DNA of 64,000 nucleotides. It comes from Aquarana catesbeiana. Lineage: Eukaryota > Chordata > Amphibia > Anura > Ranidae. The notes under the pieces are model-generated. The model had not been told where the DNA came from. It was given only the letters and a program-made list of their open reading frames with translations, and searched no databases. Within the stretch, counting starts at the first letter, position 1; every line of letters starts with the position of its first letter. Location of the stretch: NCBI RefSeq assembly GCF_042186555.1, contig NC_133333.1:63111628-63175627 (forward strand), read 5' to 3'. This document shows, piece after piece, positions 61,531 through 64,000 of this stretch. A program made the position numbers and the translations under genes.

Positions 61531-62314
61531 TGTTGCGTTTGTTAAAAATATGATTTTTTTATATTAATCAGACATAAGATAATGGGACAATATTACAATA
61601 GTGAGTTGGTCAGATTACTGTCAGTTTTTTGGCTTGAGTAGATTTCTCAAACAAATGCTTTTTATACAATGGGTGTAGATATCATTGTTGTATTCAATTG
61701 ACAGTTCAAATAACAGGCTATTGTCTCTTTAGCTACAGTAAACAAGTAAGACATTACTTGGTTGATATTCTTTCAGCTTTCAAACTGAAAGAATGACTGT
61801 TAAATGACTGTCTTGGTTTGAGTTGACAATGGTACGTAGATACCATTTTTGTTTTGAATTGACAGTTTTCAACAGTCCATTGTTTCTTTAGCTACAGTAA
61901 ACAGGTATGTTTTCTGTTGTTTGGTAACTATGGTAAACAGCCTGACATGTAAAAGGGGTGAGTAGGGAGACAGACACACACACCATCATGCTGTAACATC
62001 TGACGCCACTCATGATAGAAGAAACTTGCCTGATGCTCCAGGAGAATCGTTGCCAATGGAGATCACGAACATACAGTAACAGAAGATAAGTAACCTTTAA
62101 GTGTATTTGTACTATTATAGACCATAGGCTGTTCAGTTTGCTAGGCATTTTGCTTGTTATAGATATCTGTCAGTCGTGTATTATATTCCTAATATTGTAA
62201 TAGTTTTGTATGTACATCATCTTTGTATAGTAAAGCACATTTACACACTGCAGAAATCTCAGCTTCCTTGCTTATACCACAGAGTAACCTTGCTAGATAG
62301 ACGCAAGCAAAACA
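61531..62314 (+). repeat. 3' LTR of the endogenous retrovirus
   Basis: 784 bases, TGTTGCGTTTGTTAAAAAT to GACGCAAGCAAAACA, nearly identical to the 5' LTR apart from two indels and scattered substitutions. Confidence 0.88.
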
Positions 62315-62494
62315 ACATCTGGGCAGGAACCTGCACGGATGTCCCTCAAATCGCCCCTGAAGTCAGACTGACAGGCGGTTATGAAAAACGTGCGAGTTAA
62401 GCTCAACTGACACGATTACAAGCCTGCAGCAGTGTGAACCTTGGCTAAAAGTAAAAAATATATTATTTGCATAGTGTAGCATAATTATTGACAC

Positions 62495-62592
62495 TATCTC
62501 TCCGGCGGAATGGATGGAGGTGGCCCAAAAATGTTATGACCAATGGAACTTCCCAAACTGTGGTTGTGCGATCGATGAGAAGCACATGGGAA
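62495..62592 (+). pseudogene. Harbinger transposase, middle part
   Basis: Reads PAEWMEVAQKCYDQWNFPNC and then GCAIDEKHM, the WNFPHC-x-GAIDGKH block with the first catalytic Asp of Harbinger nucleases; Gly after the Asp is Glu here. Cut directly after HMG by a CR1 tail. Confidence 0.8.
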
Positions 62593-63149
62593 CTTGAGAG
62601 CACTTGAGAAGAGGAGATTAAAGGGGGATATGATCAACGTGTACAAATATATAAGGGGTCCATATAGTGAACTTGGTGTTCAGTTATTTATTATACGGTC
62701 ATCACTGAGGACAAGGGGGTACTCTTTACGTCTAGAGGAAAAGAGGTTTCATCTCCAAATACGGAAAGGTTTCTTCACAGTAAGAGCTGTGAAAATGTGG
62801 AATAGACTCCCTCCAGAGGTGCTTCTGGCCAGCTCAGTAGATTGCTTTAAGAAAGGCCTGGATTCTTTCCTAAATTTACATAATATAACTGGGTACTAAC
62901 ATTTATAGGTAAAGTTGATCCAGGGAAAATCCAATTGCCTCTCTGGGATCAGTAAGGAAATTTTCCCCTGCTGTAGCAGATTGGATCCAGCTTTTCTGGG
63001 GGGTTTTTCACCTTCCTCTGGATCAACTGTGGGTATAGGATTGGGTATATGGGATTGTATGATATTTTTTATTTTATTTATTTATTTTTTAAGGTTGAAA
63101 TGGATGGACTTGTGTCTTTTTTAAACCTGACTAACTATATACTATATAC
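62593..63149 (+). mobile_element. CR1 LINE, 3' fragment
   Basis: Plus-strand CR1 with the C-terminal end of ORF2 (62594-62899: ALEKRRLKGDMINVYKYIRG, then VKMWNRLPPEVLLASS) and the full 3' untranslated end (CCCCTGCTGTAGCAG, ATCAACTGTGGG), finishing in ACTATATACTATATAC. 5' truncated. Same family as the broken copy of block A, independently inserted. Confidence 0.88.
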
Positions 63150-63700
63150 ATGAGGATAGCACCACCCCCAAAGTCTGGATCATACTTCTACATTTATAAA
63201 GGATTTTTTAGTATAATTATGCTAGTCATTGTGAATGCCAATTATGAATTCTTGTATTTGGACATAAAAACGGGCCCAACTCAGATGGAAGTGTGCTAGA
63301 ACACACTAAATTTTACTAGCTCTTTCAGAGTGGATCCCTGAATCTTCTGCCCCCCAATGAAACCTTGGAAGGTCTGAACTTTGTCTTTGTTGCAGACAAT
63401 GCATTTGCATTGGGAGACCACCTCCTCAAGCCCTTCCCCATGAGGAATATAACCCCTGACCAGAAGATCTTTAACTATCATTTGTCCAGGGCATGAAGAG
63501 TGTTCGAAAACGCATTTGGTGTAATAGCCAACCGTTTCCGCATTTTCCAAACAATCAGTCTCGCATTGTATAAAATAGTCAATCTTGTGCTCTGTTGCTG
63601 TATATTGCACAATTACCTGCGGAGACACGCACAGGCCTATATTAAAGCTGTGCCTTCTGAAAATCCAACCGACAGAGGAGCTTTATCTAAATTATTTTGT
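63150..63700 (+). pseudogene. Harbinger transposase, C-terminal part
   Basis: Continues directly from the middle part: IAPPPKSGSYFYIYKGFF and VNANYEFLYLDI (63160-63265), then in other frames VFVADNAFALGDHLLKPFP (about 63380-63440, second Asp block) and FENAFGVIANRFRIFQTI (from 63503), the E-N-A-F-G-x-x-x-x-RFR helix that carries the catalytic Glu. Stops at about 63298 and 63498 and frame changes make it inactive. Confidence 0.85.
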
Positions 63701-64000
63701 GGGTCGGGGGGCTGTGTCATGGCAGAATTTCTCCAAAAACCTGTTTTGATGTTGACCGTATTTCTATTAAAAAAAATCTGCGACAATTGTATGCTTCCCT
63801 ATTTAGCTTGTATATTAGAACGAGTTAATATTTGAATAAAAAATTTGACACCTTCAGTCTTGTTTTATATCAAGTAATATTGTATTATTCATGTCATGTG
63901 GTGATCTATGATTTAGATTTTTTTTGAAAAGCATTCATTTTGTTCATCTTAATGCATTCAATGCATTAAGATTAAAGCCGTCATTGTGCAGAAGACCCCC
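63701..64000 (+). other. Harbinger 3' region, end of window
   Basis: AT-rich non-coding sequence after the transposase. A TTAATGCATTCAATGCATTAA inverted repeat lies at about 63950-63970. The terminal inverted repeat expected to match TGGCCCGTACACGCG is not reached. Confidence 0.45.

Larger units (their letters stand above)
47627..62314 (+). mobile_element. Class III-like endogenous retrovirus without visible env
   Basis: LTRs 47627-48415 and 61531-62314, TG...CA, with a 7-bp flanking match ACATCTG (47620-47626 and 62315-62321). A tRNA-Pro type primer site follows the 5' LTR. Gag-like (48506-50174) and protease-RT-RNase H-integrase (57841-60783) remnants lie in order, separated by a hAT element with an L1. 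The integrase and RNase H motifs resemble class III (ERV-L type). No env frame is seen between integrase and 3' LTR. Stops and frameshifts throughout; replication-defective. Inserted in a MITE within the Harbinger transposon. Confidence 0.82.
43261..62445. mobile_element. MITE inside the Harbinger gene, carrying a LINE and an ERV
   Basis: Left end TGACTGGTTCACACC (43261) and right end, reading inward, GCCAAGGTTCACAC (about 62445) share GGTTCACAC. Removing the Tx1 LINE (43336-47237, plus one copy of its duplication) and the ERV (47627-62314, plus one copy of its duplication) leaves about 550 bases of non-coding sequence, a normal MITE size. The TSD is unclear. Confidence 0.55.
42389..64000 (+). 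mobile_element. Harbinger DNA transposon enclosing several other elements, right end outside window
   Basis: The left end TGGCCCGTACACGCGATCCG follows TTA (42386-42388), the Harbinger target. Transposase pieces occur in order on the plus strand at 42787-43185, 62495-62592 and 63150-63700, each continuing where the last stopped. Everything between is later insertion: a MITE (43261-62445) carrying a Tx1 LINE and an ERV, and a CR1 tail (62593-63149). The right terminus was not found before 64000. Confidence 0.8.

Overview
The window is a stretch of a vertebrate nuclear genome, most likely an anuran amphibian and probably a ranoid frog. That call rests on the repeat repertoire (CR1, L2, Tx1 and L1 LINEs, Gmr1- and Sushi-type Gypsy, DIRS, hAT, Harbinger, Tc1, piggyBac-like MITEs); no database search was possible. 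I see no host gene, no tRNA, rRNA or snRNA gene and no CRISPR array. Almost every readable open frame belongs to a mobile element, and the layout is elements inserted inside elements. Many boundaries can be fixed to the base by target-site duplications (TSDs).

Block A (about 2.1-34.2 kb) is one minus-strand CR1 LINE cut into three pieces. Its 3' end lies at 2110-2267, its RT and part of its EN at 11971-14368, and a further EN stub at 34160-34200. The first gap holds a decayed DIRS tyrosine-recombinase retrotransposon (2268-11970) with inverted terminal repeats and an internal complementary region. That DIRS was later hit by an almost intact L2 LINE (2557-6623; 1008-aa ORF with an N-terminal 2A-like motif). 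The second gap holds a 19.8-kb hAT unit (14369-34151, 8-bp TSD) whose transposase gene is broken by a Sushi-type Gypsy (18696-23782). Its ends were further hit by a second hAT-like element carrying a Tx1-like LINE tail, by a young Gmr1-type Gypsy (26306-31733), by a mariner-type MITE and by a piggyBac-like MITE.

Block B (34.2-42.4 kb) holds a 35-bp minisatellite, a Tc1 element (36365-38002) with a snap-back copy of its flank, MITE fragments, a complete Harbinger-type MITE (39953-40386), and a 1.28-kb fold-back element with a 14-bp TSD inside another MITE.

Block C (42.4-64 kb) is one Harbinger transposon whose transposase gene reads in order along the plus strand (about 42.79, 62.5 and 63.15-63.7 kb). 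It was opened by a MITE that contains a Tx1-like LINE (43336-47237) and a class III-like endogenous retrovirus without visible env (LTRs 47627-48415 and 61531-62314). The retrovirus carries a non-autonomous hAT element (50196-57792), which carries a nearly complete L1 (50363-57643). A CR1 tail interrupts the last transposase exon.

The best-preserved genes are the L1 ORF1 and ORF2, the L2 ORF, the Tx1 ORF2 (one frameshift) and the Gmr1 gag-pol (one in-frame TGA; LTRs differing at 1 of 458 positions by my reading). The Gmr1 element looks youngest; the CR1 and Harbinger hosts must be oldest. Nothing here resembles a novel defence or cellular system. The interest lies in the insertion stratigraphy and in several unusual element architectures.
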